Shown: positions 9,111 to 18,712, counted from the stretch's first letter. The stretch: DNA of 64,000 bases from UBA7328 sp002471345 (GCA_964011275.1 CAXGOB010000002.1:62001-126000); one strand, 5' to 3'. Program-made: numbers and translations. The notes: a model not told the origin generated them from the sequence alone.

Positions 9111-9860
9111 ATGTATAAATCAAAGAAAGTTGTAGTCGTTCTTCCTGCATACAATGCCAGTCAGACAATTTCCCAGACGTTTGAAGAGATCCCTTTTGAC
9201 ATTGTTGATGAAGTGATCTTATGTGATGACCATAGTACCGATGATACAGTCAAAATTGCCAAACAGCTAGGAATTAAACATATCATAACTCATGACCAAA
9301 ACAAAGGTTATGGTGGGAATCAGAAATCACTATATCAAAAAGCCCTGTCCCTTGGAGGTGACATCATTATTATGCTACACCCTGATTATCAATATACCCC
9401 AAAGCTCATTCCTTCATTTGTTAATATTATAGGAGAGGATTTGTATCCAGTGGTTTTAGGAAGTAGGATATTAGGTAAAGGGGCATTAAAAGGTGGCATG
9501 CCTTATTATAAATACATATCCAATAGATTTTTAACTTTTGTCCAGAATATACTAATTGATCAAAAATTATCAGAATACCATACCGGATACAGAGCATTTT
9601 CGAGAGAAGTACTAGAATCAATAAATTTTATGAATAACTCTGATGACTTCATTTTTGATAATCAAATGCTTTCTCAGATTGTATATCACGGATTTGATAT
9701 AGCAGAAATTACGTGTCCTACAAAATACTTTAAGGAAGCCTCAAGTATTAATTTTAAGAGATCTGTTAAATATGGAATTGGCGTATTAGGCGTATCCTTC
9801 AAACATTTTTTTCAAAGAAGAAGGATAGGTAAATTCAGAATATATGAGAAACCATTATGA
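9111..9860 (+). CDS. Family-2 glycosyltransferase (dolichol-phosphate mannose synthase-like)
   Basis: GT-A fold enzyme transferring a sugar from a nucleotide donor to a lipid or glycan acceptor. Visible motifs are VVVLPAYNA at the N-terminus, the nucleotide-binding DDHSTDDT, and HPDYQY in the place of the DxD metal-binding motif. 249 residues without membrane segments matches soluble, membrane-associated DPM1-like enzymes. The last six bases overlap the end of uvrB on the opposite strand. No polysaccharide cluster surrounds it, so the acceptor is unknown. Confidence 0.85.
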   Translation: MYKSKKVVVVLPAYNASQTISQTFEEIPFDIVDEVILCDDHSTDDTVKIAKQLGIKHIITHDQNKGYGGNQKSLYQKALSLGGDIIIMLHPDYQYTPKLIPSFVNIIGEDLYPVVLGSRILGKGALKGGMPYYKYISNRFLTFVQNILIDQKLSEYHTGYRAFSREVLESINFMNNSDDFIFDNQMLSQIVYHGFDIAEITCPTKYFKEASSINFKRSVKYGIGVLGVSFKHFFQRRRIGKFRIYEKPL

Positions 9861-11885
9861 CACCGCAGTTCCCAGTTTTTTCTTCAAAGCAAACAATTCG
9901 TCTCTATACTGAGCTGCTGTTATAAAGTCTAACTCTTTAGCTGCCTTTTTCATCTTTTCCTCAGTTCGCGCAATCAATCTCTCGAGTTGATCCTTTGACA
10001 TATAAGCTATTACAGGGTCTGCAGCAATGCTAATTTCTTCGGGTTCTTCATAGTATTTCTTTTTCTTTTTACCTCTAATATCAAGGATAGATTTCTTAGC
10101 TAATATCTCTTCTTTAGTCCTCATGATTGTAGTAGGGGTGATGCCGTGTTTTTCATTATAAAGCATTTGAATTGCACGACGTCTATTGGTTTCATCGATG
10201 GTTTCTTGCATACTTCCAGTAACTCTATCCGCATAAAAAATAACAAGTCCCTCCGAATTTCGAGCTGCCCTACCAGCCGTCTGAGTAAGAGATCTTCCAT
10301 TTCTCAAAAAGCCCTCCTTATCTGCATCTAAAATTGCCACCAAAGACACTTCAGGTATATCTAACCCTTCTCTTAATAAGTTAACTCCTACCAGCACATC
10401 AAATCCTCCAAGTCTCAAATCTCTAATGATTTCCACTCTTTCCATAGTATCTACTTCAGAGTGAATATACTTCACTTTAATTCCCATTTTGGCCAGATAC
10501 TTACTCAGTTCTTCGGCCATTCTTTTGGTAAGTGTGGTGACTAGGACTCTCTCCTTTACTTCTATCCTCTTATGAATTTCCTCAAGTAAGTCATCGATCT
10601 GATTGATACTTGGCCTTACCTCTATAGGAGGATCTAACAGGCCCGTTGGTCTTACAATTTGCTCTATTACAACTCCTTCTGTTTGTGTAAGTTCATAATC
10701 TGCCGGAGTAGCACTCACATAAACTACTTGATTAACTAAAGTTTCAAATTCATCAAAATTCAAGGGTCGATTGTCTAAAGCTGAAGGTAATCTGAATCCA
10801 AAATTCACTAGATTAATTTTTCTAGCTCTGTCCCCTCCCCACATTCCTCTCACTTGAGGAATGGTCACATGACTTTCGTCAATCATCATAAGATAATCAT
10901 CAGGGAAATAATCCAATAGGCAGAAAGGTCTCGTTCCCGGTTTCCGACCGTCAAAAAATCTGGAATAGTTTTCAACTCCATTACAATAACCTAACTCACG
11001 CATCATTTCTAAGTCAAACTCAACTCTCTCCTTTATCCGCTTAGCTTCAATGAATCTTCCTTCCTGTTCAAAGAATTTTTCATGGCCATCTAGCTCATCT
11101 TCAATCATATGAAGAATCCCTTTCATTCTCTCTCTAGGGGCCACATAAAGATTAGCTGGAAAGATAGCGGCATGGTCTAGACCAATTATTCTTTTTCCAC
11201 TCTCCAATTCTATTTTTTCAATATTCTCTATCTCATCACCGAAAAAAGTAATACGATATCCAAAGTCCACATAAGGTAAATGAATATCTACAGTATCACC
11301 GCGTACTCTGAAACTCCCTCTTTTAAAATCAGTCTCTGTTCTTGAGTATAGACTTTCTACTAGATTATATAGGAACCTATTTCTACTTAATGTTTGACCC
11401 TTTTCTATTCTAATTATACCACCACTTAGGTCATCTGGATTACCCATACCATAAATACATGATACAGATGAAACAATGATTACATCTCTCCTTCCACTCA
11501 AAAGGTTGGATGTAGCTCTTAGACGTAGTTTATCTACTTCTTCATTTATAGATAAATCTTTTTCTATGTAGGTATCTGACGAAGAGAGATAAGCTTCAGG
11601 TTGATAATAATCATAATACGAAACAAAGTATTCAATGGCGTTATCAGGAAAAAATTCACACATTTCGCTATAGAGCTGGGCTGTGAGTGTTTTGTTATGT
11701 GTAAGAATCAATGTAGGCTTTTGCACTTTCTCTATAACATTGGCCATAGTAAAGGTCTTCCCACTTCCGGTCACCCCCAAAAGGACTTGAGCACGGTCTT
11801 TGTCATTAATACCCTGTACTAACTCCTTTATCGCCTTTGGCTGATCACCTGTAGGTTGAAAATCTGAAACCAATTTAAATACCAT
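9855..11885 (-). CDS. uvrB: UvrABC excision nuclease subunit B
   Basis: DNA-damage recognition helicase of nucleotide excision repair; it receives DNA from UvrA and recruits UvrC. The 676 residues show Walker A GVTGSGKT (37-44), the beta-hairpin region YYDYYQPEAYLSSSDTYIEKD-like near residue 95, helicase motifs with DESH, and a C-terminal UVR domain (KDQLERLIARTEEKM onward) that contacts UvrC. It is the last gene of a minus-strand run after the aldo/keto reductase, NhaC antiporter and TIGR04076 protein. uvrA lies 8 kb away. Confidence 0.98.
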   Translation of the reverse strand: MVFKLVSDFQPTGDQPKAIKELVQGINDKDRAQVLLGVTGSGKTFTMANVIEKVQKPTLILTHNKTLTAQLYSEMCEFFPDNAIEYFVSYYDYYQPEAYLSSSDTYIEKDLSINEEVDKLRLRATSNLLSGRRDVIIVSSVSCIYGMGNPDDLSGGIIRIEKGQTLSRNRFLYNLVESLYSRTETDFKRGSFRVRGDTVDIHLPYVDFGYRITFFGDEIENIEKIELESGKRIIGLDHAAIFPANLYVAPRERMKGILHMIEDELDGHEKFFEQEGRFIEAKRIKERVEFDLEMMRELGYCNGVENYSRFFDGRKPGTRPFCLLDYFPDDYLMMIDESHVTIPQVRGMWGGDRARKINLVNFGFRLPSALDNRPLNFDEFETLVNQVVYVSATPADYELTQTEGVVIEQIVRPTGLLDPPIEVRPSINQIDDLLEEIHKRIEVKERVLVTTLTKRMAEELSKYLAKMGIKVKYIHSEVDTMERVEIIRDLRLGGFDVLVGVNLLREGLDIPEVSLVAILDADKEGFLRNGRSLTQTAGRAARNSEGLVIFYADRVTGSMQETIDETNRRRAIQMLYNEKHGITPTTIMRTKEEILAKKSILDIRGKKKKKYYEEPEEISIAADPVIAYMSKDQLERLIARTEEKMKKAAKELDFITAAQYRDELFALKKKLGTAVS

Positions 11886-11912
11886 ATAAAATGCGCTTTT
11901 CTTTTTACAAAT

Positions 11913-12272
11913 CTATGATTTTCGATCCCATGGAATGGGACTCACATCATCATGATCCAAAACCCGCTTACTATCACGATCTATACGCATTACTAATCCA
12001 CAAGCAGGATCAGGACAGATTACTCTAGAATCTGTTTCCATCCAATCAGCAGGGTCATTTATTCTCTGTTTAGCGGGTAGTAGTGGAATTGTAGACTGTA
12101 GCGCAAACAAACAAAAATCTTTTTTTTCAGGCATAGATAGTTTTCCGCCTTTCAAATGAAAACAATCTCCTACTGTCATATTACATGTACAGAGACCATC
12201 AATCTTTTCCACAATAACTGTAAGGTCATACAATTCAAATTGATCGGCTTTAAGCTTTTTATTATTTGCCAT
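11913..12272 (-). CDS. TIGR04076-family small cysteine-rich protein
   Basis: A 119-residue protein matching the TIGR04076 family: an N-terminal DLTVIVEKIDGLCTCNMTVGD segment with cysteines, the G-D-x-F-like 'VGDCFHLKGGKL', a central 'ICPDPACG' pair of cysteines and a short C-terminus. The conserved cysteines suggest metal or cofactor binding, but the role is unknown. Its start overlaps the NhaC gene end by 11 bases, giving translational coupling, and uvrB follows after 27 bases. Confidence 0.75.
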   Translation of the reverse strand: MANNKKLKADQFELYDLTVIVEKIDGLCTCNMTVGDCFHLKGGKLSMPEKKDFCLFALQSTIPLLPAKQRINDPADWMETDSRVICPDPACGLVMRIDRDSKRVLDHDDVSPIPWDRKS

Positions 12273-13683
12273 TGTTTATCGCTGATTTATTATCATCATT
12301 CCTTCCAAATCCAAATAAGAGAGTCACCATCGTTATTATTAATAATGCCCAAGCCATAAAATTATAAAGACCTACTTCTAAAGGACCTACAGAAGCTATA
12401 TCAAACTCTTGTCCTGTAGAAGTCATATTGGACATCAAGATTACGGGAATAAAATATGGGAGTAAAAAAGGAAAAATACAAACTACTAAGCTGAGAATAT
12501 TAGCTCTTCTTACAGAAGACATGCCCTTTTTTGCTCCTACGTCATTAGAAAAGTCAGATGTCATTAGAATAGCAACTATACTATGCGTTGTCATCATCAC
12601 TGCAGTCCAAACGGTCCCAGCAATCCACATCTCTCCTTGTTTTAGAGATTGGCTATTCTTTTCAGCAAATAAAACTAATCTCTCCATAATTTTACTTGCC
12701 TTAACCACTCCAACTAGTCCCATTAAGAGTATTGTGAAAAAACTAATACCTACAGCCCTATTAATACCATCTATAATAAAACTCTTTGCAACAAAATTCT
12801 CCAAATCAAGTGATAATAAATTTTCAATGGGCAACAACCCCGATATCAAGCCAATCACTACACCAAACAACAATCCATACATTAATCCATGGACTAAATG
12901 ACATTCCTTTAGAAAAAGCCAAATAATTAAAACGGGGACTAGTAGCATTGGAATTCCACTAGGGTCACCAGAAATGGTAATACTTGTATCAATAGAATCA
13001 TTACTGTGCATTTGAGCACTAATAACAAAAGCAAACATTGCAATAAATAGAGCTGGAATTATATACTTTATCCGACTCTTTACGGTCATACCAATATTCG
13101 CTTTTTGACTAAGTGCACTTGCTATTGTAGTATCAGAAATTGGGGCAGAGAAATCACCAAATGTTGCTCCTGCTATAACTGCTCCTGCTAATGTGGGAAG
13201 GTGAGCACCCATAAGACCTCCAGTAGGATATAATAGAGGCCCACAGATAAGTATTGTCGCAAAACTAGATCCTGTGGAAAGAGAAACAATACAACAGATG
13301 ATAAATGTAGAGACAATGTAACCCGTATTACTTAGATTAGCTTGACTAGCCATCCAAGTCAAAGCTTCTACAAATCCAGTAGAGGCCATCAACACTCCGA
13401 TAATTGATGCAAGTATCCAGGCTGTAATCATAATCATTACAATCCTCTCTGACATCCCATCTATAACAGCCTCACTATAACTTTTCTTGTTTTTGGATAG
13501 AATCAATCCTACACCTAAAGCCAAAATGAGTATAGGCCAAAAGCCTTTCTCGTCAGGTGCTCCTGATAAAGCAATAAAAATGACCCCGATAAGAAAAATA
13601 AAAAAAGGTGCAAGTGCACCAATAACACCTCCATAGAAACCTAATTCTTTATCAGGACTCGCTTTTTGAGAATGTAAATCCAT
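12262..13683 (-). CDS. NhaC-family Na+/H+ antiporter
   Basis: Integral inner-membrane protein of 473 residues with about 11-12 hydrophobic segments. It shows the NhaC family pattern, including the LSTGSSFATILICGPLLYPTG and GDFSAPISDTTIAS stretches near residues 150-200; in this family these helices line the ion path. It exports sodium (or another small cation/anion metabolite) in exchange for protons. It sits between the aldo/keto reductase (7 bases upstream) and the TIGR04076 gene (11-base overlap), so it is part of the uvrB run. Confidence 0.85.
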   Translation of the reverse strand: MDLHSQKASPDKELGFYGGVIGALAPFFIFLIGVIFIALSGAPDEKGFWPILILALGVGLILSKNKKSYSEAVIDGMSERIVMIMITAWILASIIGVLMASTGFVEALTWMASQANLSNTGYIVSTFIICCIVSLSTGSSFATILICGPLLYPTGGLMGAHLPTLAGAVIAGATFGDFSAPISDTTIASALSQKANIGMTVKSRIKYIIPALFIAMFAFVISAQMHSNDSIDTSITISGDPSGIPMLLVPVLIIWLFLKECHLVHGLMYGLLFGVVIGLISGLLPIENLLSLDLENFVAKSFIIDGINRAVGISFFTILLMGLVGVVKASKIMERLVLFAEKNSQSLKQGEMWIAGTVWTAVMMTTHSIVAILMTSDFSNDVGAKKGMSSVRRANILSLVVCIFPFLLPYFIPVILMSNMTSTGQEFDIASVGPLEVGLYNFMAWALLIITMVTLLFGFGRNDDNKSAINNGK

Positions 13684-13690
13684 TTATTAA

Positions 13691-14734
13691 TTATGATTGA
13701 TTGAGGTTATACTTCATAATAGACCCATGTCTTCCTGTTTTATCTCTCTCTAGATCATATACTGGACCGTAAGGTCCTTTACTATTTTTAGAAAAGATAT
13801 CTATTTCAGAGATTTCATCTTCTGTTAATGTTACTGACTCTATCTTTTGAAGTTTTGCCAAATGAATACTATTTCTAGCTCCTACAATAACACCAGAAAC
13901 TTTATTTTTTGACATAATGTACTTAATTGCCACCTCAGCAATATCAACTTCATATTTATCTGCAATAGCTCTTAGACAACTTAAGAGTTCTTGGAAATAA
14001 TCCCAGTTCCCAAATTCGTCAATAATAAGCTTATACTTTGTTAATGACCTATTCTCTAATGGTTCCTTGGGTTCTCTGACACCTATATATTTATCGCTTA
14101 AAAATCCCCCTGCTACGGAGCCATAACACAAAAAAGAAAAATTATGATTTTTGGCAAGTTGTACTTGTTTTTTTTCTGGCCTTAGATCTAATGCTGAATA
14201 TTGTACTTGGTGCGTGAGGATATCTACCCCTGCATCTAAGATTTTTTCCAGATGATAGGTATCAAAATTTGTGGCTCCTAAGAATGCTATTTTACCTTTC
14301 TTTTGTATTTCTGATAAGTGCAGAGCAGTTTCCACATAACCATCAAATTGATAATCCCACCAGGCAAATTGAACCAAATCCAACCTTTCCACACCCAGAC
14401 GTTTCAATGATCGATCAATAACTCTTTCTGTATCCTCTTTTTTCAATGAGTACAGAGCGTCATAATCTGGAACGTATTTGGTATGAATTTGAATTTTCGA
14501 TAATTCCTTCATATCAAATGACCGCTTATACTTTCTTAGAAATTTACCTATAAGTTCTTCTACACCCGTATAGATATCTGCACAATCAAATGTTGTTATT
14601 CCTGCTTCGACAAAGAGTCGCATATCATCTATAGCATCAGATTCATCTATGTTTCCATGCCCACCGGCCAAATGCCATCCACCTTTTATAATATTGGATA
14701 TTGAATAATCTGGTTTTAGTAGAACTCTTTTCAT
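13691..14734 (-). CDS. Aldo/keto reductase family protein
   Basis: NAD(P)H-dependent TIM-barrel oxidoreductase, 347 residues. Visible family features are FDCADIYTGVEELIG (containing the catalytic Asp and Tyr), HTKYVPD (the Lys region), and the C-terminal cofactor loop VSGVIVGARNSIHLAKL. It is the first gene of a tight minus-strand run: nhaC-like follows after 7 bases, then TIGR04076 and uvrB. A possible TAgtTTTG -7 box (minus strand, 14821-14828) lies about 87 bases upstream. Substrate cannot be inferred. Confidence 0.85.
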   Translation of the reverse strand: MKRVLLKPDYSISNIIKGGWHLAGGHGNIDESDAIDDMRLFVEAGITTFDCADIYTGVEELIGKFLRKYKRSFDMKELSKIQIHTKYVPDYDALYSLKKEDTERVIDRSLKRLGVERLDLVQFAWWDYQFDGYVETALHLSEIQKKGKIAFLGATNFDTYHLEKILDAGVDILTHQVQYSALDLRPEKKQVQLAKNHNFSFLCYGSVAGGFLSDKYIGVREPKEPLENRSLTKYKLIIDEFGNWDYFQELLSCLRAIADKYEVDIAEVAIKYIMSKNKVSGVIVGARNSIHLAKLQKIESVTLTEDEISEIDIFSKNSKGPYGPVYDLERDKTGRHGSIMKYNLNQS

Positions 14735-14832
14735 TTCTCGATTAATCTTGTTTCCTAGTTATAATTTTAAGGAACTTATGATTGAATTTCTTGTTTTTGA
14801 ACTTGATAATGATTACAAATCAAAACTAACAC

Positions 14833-15594
14833 ATGAAACTAAACCATAAAATTTTAGGAGAGGGCACTCCAATTGTAATTCTCCATGGGCTATTTGGCAT
14901 GTTAGATAATTGGATGACTTTTGGGAAGGCACTTGCTGAAAAGTACAAAGTCATTCTAGTAGATCATAGGAATCATGGTAAATCACCACATTCAGATGAA
15001 ATAAGTTTTGAATTATATGCTCAGGACCTCAAAGAACTTATAGATGATTTAAATATTCCAAGAGCCTATGTACTGGGACATTCTATGGGAGGAAAGACTG
15101 CTATGTATTTTGCTACAAGATATCCAAAATCTACATTAGGAATAATCAGCGTGGACATTGGTGCTCATGGTTATTATAAAGGGAATCATGACGAAATTTT
15201 TGATGCAATTCTACCGATAGACCTGAATAAATATGGAAGAAGAGGAGAGATAGATGATGCACTGAGTACTAAAATTTCAATTTTACCAACAAGGCAGTTC
15301 TTACTTAAAAATCTAAGTAGAACAGACTCTAGCTATAAATGGAAAGCTAATTTTCAAGTACTTCATGATCAATATGATGAAATAAGAAAAGCAGTTCCGG
15401 AAGGAAGTCTTTATAAAGGACCTTCTCTAATAATAAGAGGTGGTAATTCCCCTTATGTGAGAATTCAAGATATGGAATACATTCAATCCATATTCCCTGC
15501 TGTACTTTTAGAAACTGTAGAAAATGCTGGGCATTGGGTTCATGCAGAAAAACCAAAAGAACTATTGGGTATAGTCCATGACTTCTTGGAATAA
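14833..15594 (+). CDS. Alpha/beta-hydrolase, YbfF-type esterase
   Basis: Serine esterase with the alpha/beta-hydrolase fold, 253 residues, cytoplasmic. The nucleophile elbow LGHSMGGK, the oxyanion region LHGLFGMLDNW, the IRGGNSPYV loop and the C-terminal histidine in AGHWVHAEKP match the YbfF subfamily closely, which hydrolyses short acyl esters and acyl-CoA-like thioesters. The start ATG is the first in frame. It lies 88 bases ahead of the S41 protease on the same strand with no terminator visible. Confidence 0.87.
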   Translation: MKLNHKILGEGTPIVILHGLFGMLDNWMTFGKALAEKYKVILVDHRNHGKSPHSDEISFELYAQDLKELIDDLNIPRAYVLGHSMGGKTAMYFATRYPKSTLGIISVDIGAHGYYKGNHDEIFDAILPIDLNKYGRRGEIDDALSTKISILPTRQFLLKNLSRTDSSYKWKANFQVLHDQYDEIRKAVPEGSLYKGPSLIIRGGNSPYVRIQDMEYIQSIFPAVLLETVENAGHWVHAEKPKELLGIVHDFLE

Positions 15595-15682
15595 TTAAAT
15601 GATCTCTTACGTTTACATTACACATTCATTCTTTCATTTACAATGTGATGAATGATTTCTAAGTCTTACAATAATTACCATC

Positions 15683-17323
15683 ATGATGAAAAAGTACCTT
15701 CTCGCAGCATCACTTATTGGTTTGTTTAGTATTTCTGCAACTGTTCATAATAATGATAAACTCTTCGAGATATTAAAAAACATAGAAATCTTTACCAATA
15801 TTTATAATGAGCTCACCACTCAATATGTAGATGATCTCGATCCTAACGAGTTAATGAAAACAGGCATTGATGCCATGATGAATAGTTTAGATCCTTATAC
15901 TGTGTACTATTCAGAAAGTCAGATGACTAGTTATCGTCTTGAATCCGAAGGCAGATATAGTGGCCTTGGTGGGCAAAGTGCAGATATAGATGGAAAGGTA
16001 ACAATAGTAGAATTATATGAAAATGGCCCCGCTCTTAAAGCAGGTCTCAAAGTAGGAGATGAAGTGACTGCTGTAAACGGAAAGTCAGCAGATGGCAAAT
16101 CTTACGATGATGTGCTCCAAGTCATTAGAGGTATTCCTGGTACCGATGTAAGTCTCACCATACACAGACCAGTGAACAACCAAACGATGGATGTAACTCT
16201 TACAAGATCTCGAATAGAAGTACCCAATGTGCCATATAGCGGCTTCATTGCAGATGACATAGGCTATATAGCATTGACCACATTTACTAGAAATGCTGGA
16301 AAAAACATTGCGGGTGAATTGAGATCTATGAGAAAAAACAATCCAAATCTCAAAGGACTAGTCTTGGATCTTAGAAATAATGGAGGAGGGCTGTTGGCAG
16401 AAGCTATTGATATTGTAGGTATTTTCTTGCCAAAAGGATCACCTGCAGTAAGTACTAAAGGTAAGGTTATAGAAAGAGATCAATTTTATAATACAAGAAG
16501 AACTCCTGTAGATACTGAACTTCCATTAGTCGTATTAACTAATAAGAATTCAGCTTCTGCTTCAGAGATTGTATCTGGTACTATTCAAGATTATGATAGG
16601 GGCATTGTTATGGGGCAAAGAACTTTTGGCAAGGGCTTAGTACAAAACCACAGAGAAGTGGGATATAACTCACGTATAAAGCTCACTACATCTAAATATT
16701 ACATTCCAAGTGGGAGATGTATTCAGAGTAGAGAATATGAAAATGGTGAGCCCAAATTTATTGCAGACAATGAAAGAGCAGTTTTTTATACAATGAATAA
16801 AAGGCCAGTTCTTGATGGCGGAGGAGTAGCACCTGATGTTGCATTGGATGCTCCTATTGATCCTCCTTTTATTAAAGCTTTAAAAAAGGATCACTTACTA
16901 TTTAAGTATTTAAATGAATATGTAGAAAATCATGCCCTGCCAGATACTATTACGGATTTACAATTTTCAGCTTATGATGATTTCTTGGCATTTCTTGATA
17001 AATCTAAATTCGAATATGTCACAGCTACAGAAAAGAAATTCGCTGAATTAAAAAAGATATCAGAGCAAGAGGGGTATTTAAAAGGGTTTTCAACAGACAT
17101 CACAGCTATAGAACAAAAAATAGCAACGGAGAAAGAAGATGATAGACAACAATACAAATTGGAGGTCATTGATCTTCTTGAAGAAGATTTAGCTCAAAGA
17201 TTATTTTACCATGAAGGCGAAACAAGGCAAAGGTTAAAAGATGATTTGGAAATAAACGAGGCTATTAGCCTTCTAAATGATTCGCAGCGGTATCGTGATC
17301 TATTAAAAGAGACAGATAAATAG
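15683..17323 (+). CDS. S41-family C-terminal-processing protease with PDZ domain
   Basis: Periplasmic serine protease of the CtpA/Prc type, 546 residues. Order: signal peptide (1-20), N-terminal helical region, PDZ domain (about 95-175) that binds the substrate tail, then the S41 core with catalytic Ser292 (NSASASEI) and Lys317 (TFGKGLVQ), and a ~150-residue helical C-terminal extension. Family members trim or degrade periplasmic and envelope proteins from the C-terminus. The start is one of two adjacent ATGs. tsaB begins two bases after the stop, so expression is coupled. Confidence 0.93.
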   Translation: MMKKYLLAASLIGLFSISATVHNNDKLFEILKNIEIFTNIYNELTTQYVDDLDPNELMKTGIDAMMNSLDPYTVYYSESQMTSYRLESEGRYSGLGGQSADIDGKVTIVELYENGPALKAGLKVGDEVTAVNGKSADGKSYDDVLQVIRGIPGTDVSLTIHRPVNNQTMDVTLTRSRIEVPNVPYSGFIADDIGYIALTTFTRNAGKNIAGELRSMRKNNPNLKGLVLDLRNNGGGLLAEAIDIVGIFLPKGSPAVSTKGKVIERDQFYNTRRTPVDTELPLVVLTNKNSASASEIVSGTIQDYDRGIVMGQRTFGKGLVQNHREVGYNSRIKLTTSKYYIPSGRCIQSREYENGEPKFIADNERAVFYTMNKRPVLDGGGVAPDVALDAPIDPPFIKALKKDHLLFKYLNEYVENHALPDTITDLQFSAYDDFLAFLDKSKFEYVTATEKKFAELKKISEQEGYLKGFSTDITAIEQKIATEKEDDRQQYKLEVIDLLEEDLAQRLFYHEGETRQRLKDDLEINEAISLLNDSQRYRDLLKETDK

Positions 17324-17325
17324 CC

Positions 17326-18021
17326 TTGTCAACAAAAATACTTTGCATAGAGTCGAGTACTGATGTTTGTTCAGTATGTATATCTGTAAATGGTAAGTCA
17401 GTTGGACTAAAAGAATTCAAAGACTTTAAACATTCATCTCACCTTTTGCCCCTAATTTTAAACTCACTTGAAGAATCTGATATAGATAAGAAAAGCCTTA
17501 ATTCCATTTGTCTCAGTAAAGGGCCTGGATCTTATACTGGACTTCGAGTTGGGTCCAGTACTGCAAAAGGGTTAGCTTTCGCATTGGACATTCCTCTTAT
17601 TGCTATAGATACTTTAAAGGCTTTGGCCAATGGTCTAATCACGAATATCAGTCTAAATGATAATGATGTGATAGTAATGCCCATGATAGATGCAAGAAGA
17701 GATGAAGTATATACGGCTAAATATTCGACTTCACTTGATTGTCTTTTACCAACTCAGCCTCTAATATTAGATCACTTTTTTTTAGATCATTTAGATCATC
17801 ATCATAGGATTTATATATGTGGAAATGGTGCACAAAAAGCAACATCCATATGTGAGGGTCATTCAAACGTAATGATTCTTCCTACTCAATGTTCTGCCCA
17901 AGACTTATGCTCTTTAAGCCAATTAGCATATGACCAAAGTCTATTTGAAAATCTAGATCACTTTGAACCTAATTACCTTAAACCACCAAAAATCACTAAA
18001 CCTAAATCGCCGTTAATATAA
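17326..18021 (+). CDS. tsaB: tRNA N6-threonylcarbamoyladenosine biosynthesis protein TsaB
   Basis: Partner of TsaD and TsaE in making the t6A37 modification of ANN-decoding tRNAs; it has an ASKHA fold but no activity alone. The protein has the family start ILCIESSTDVCSV and the signature GPGSYTGLRVGSSTAKGLA. Length of 231 residues is normal. The start is TTG, only two bases behind the S41 protease stop, so it relies on coupling. An inverted repeat and a promoter-like box for the next gene follow. Confidence 0.92.
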   Translation: MSTKILCIESSTDVCSVCISVNGKSVGLKEFKDFKHSSHLLPLILNSLEESDIDKKSLNSICLSKGPGSYTGLRVGSSTAKGLAFALDIPLIAIDTLKALANGLITNISLNDNDVIVMPMIDARRDEVYTAKYSTSLDCLLPTQPLILDHFFLDHLDHHHRIYICGNGAQKATSICEGHSNVMILPTQCSAQDLCSLSQLAYDQSLFENLDHFEPNYLKPPKITKPKSPLI

Positions 18022-18064
18022 GGGTGAACTAATTTTTAATACAAATGGTTATAGTAAGTAGCTG

Positions 18065-18095
18065 ATAATGTGTGCTTTTACACATTATATATTTG
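18065..18095 (+). promoter_or_regulatory. Inverted repeat overlapping a TATATTTG -7 box upstream of the first ArsR gene
   Basis: ATAATGTGT (18065-18073) and ACACATTAT (18080-18088) are perfect 9-base arms around a six-base spacer. The last base is shared with TATATTTG (18088-18095), which fits the TAnnTTTG element. This is the position expected for an autorepressor operator of the ArsR-type regulator starting at 18201. It could alternatively be a weak terminator for tsaB. Confidence 0.5.
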
Positions 18096-18099
18096 TAAT

Positions 18100-18204
18100 A
18101 TGTATGTCATTTTAAAGAATAGAGAAGAATCAATTCCATTATGGCACAGAGTTTGGTTTATACAGGATGTTACTGCAACTGTTAAAACCGTATTAAAAAT
18201 ATGA
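18100..18204 (+). CDS. Possible 34-residue leader peptide overlapping the ArsR-type gene
   Basis: An ATG at 18100, just behind the predicted -7 box, opens a 34-codon frame whose TGA (18202-18204) overlaps the ATG of the next gene as ATGA. Such an overlap would couple translation of the two. The peptide (MYVILKNREE...) resembles nothing I know. A chance open frame in AT-rich DNA is a real alternative. Confidence 0.25.
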   Translation: MYVILKNREESIPLWHRVWFIQDVTATVKTVLKI

Positions 18205-18539
18205 GGAATAAGAAGGAAGATACGATTTCATTAAAAAAAGGTCCAAAAGAAGTAAAACTGGACTATGCTGACTTAAGAAAAGCAGTTCTCGTGTTGAGAG
18301 CCGTTAATCATAAATTAAGACAGCGTATTATAGATCTTTTGGAAGAAAGTGATACTATGACTGTTACTGATATTTATATCAAATTAAGATTAGAACAGTC
18401 TGTTGCATCACAACATCTTGCTATACTCAGAAGAGCTGGGGTAGTAATTACAGAAAGACAAGGAAAGTTCATCTATTATAGCCTTGATCAAGACAGACTA
18501 GCTCAGATATCTGGACTAGTAGAAGATCTTGCTGGATAG
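18201..18539 (+). CDS. ArsR/SmtB-type winged-helix transcriptional regulator (first of two)
   Basis: A 112-residue dimeric DNA-binding protein. The winged-helix core runs from LVLRAVNHKLRQRIIDLLEE through the recognition helix (SVASQHLAILRRAGVV) to the wing (RQGKFIYYSL). The cysteine metal-binding motif of classical ArsR/SmtB (ELCVCD-like) is absent; the equivalent stretch is MTVTDIYIKL. It therefore probably senses something other than a thiol-bound metal, or nothing. A paralogue follows 174 bases downstream; an inverted repeat over the promoter box suggests autoregulation. Confidence 0.87.
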   Translation: MRNKKEDTISLKKGPKEVKLDYADLRKAVLVLRAVNHKLRQRIIDLLEESDTMTVTDIYIKLRLEQSVASQHLAILRRAGVVITERQGKFIYYSLDQDRLAQISGLVEDLAG

Positions 18540-18651
18540 TGTGAATTCCCCCCTCACTTTCCCCCCTTTTATTCTCTCCTTTTTTACCCACCTTACCTTC
18601 CAAAGAACATACGTTTTCATTCATATATAAATTTTTCTTAATATAATTTTG

Positions 18652-18694
18652 TCAATCGAATTATATTTGCCATCTTTGTCTCAAGGTCGATTGA
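18652..18694 (+). promoter_or_regulatory. Inverted repeat bracketing a TATATTTG -7 box upstream of the second ArsR gene
   Basis: TCAATCGA (18652-18659) and TCGATTGA (18687-18694) are perfect inverted copies separated by 27 bases; the TATATTTG box (18662-18669) lies between them. The second arm is centred roughly where the transcript would begin. Candidate operator; the two ArsR promoters do not share the same repeat sequence. Confidence 0.4.
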
Positions 18695-18712
18695 TAATAA
18701 GGAAACTAATAG

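Noticed and set aside
12428..12901. 157-codon plus-strand frame opposite the NhaC gene
   Set aside because: It mirrors hydrophobic codons of the NhaC membrane segments; no independent support.
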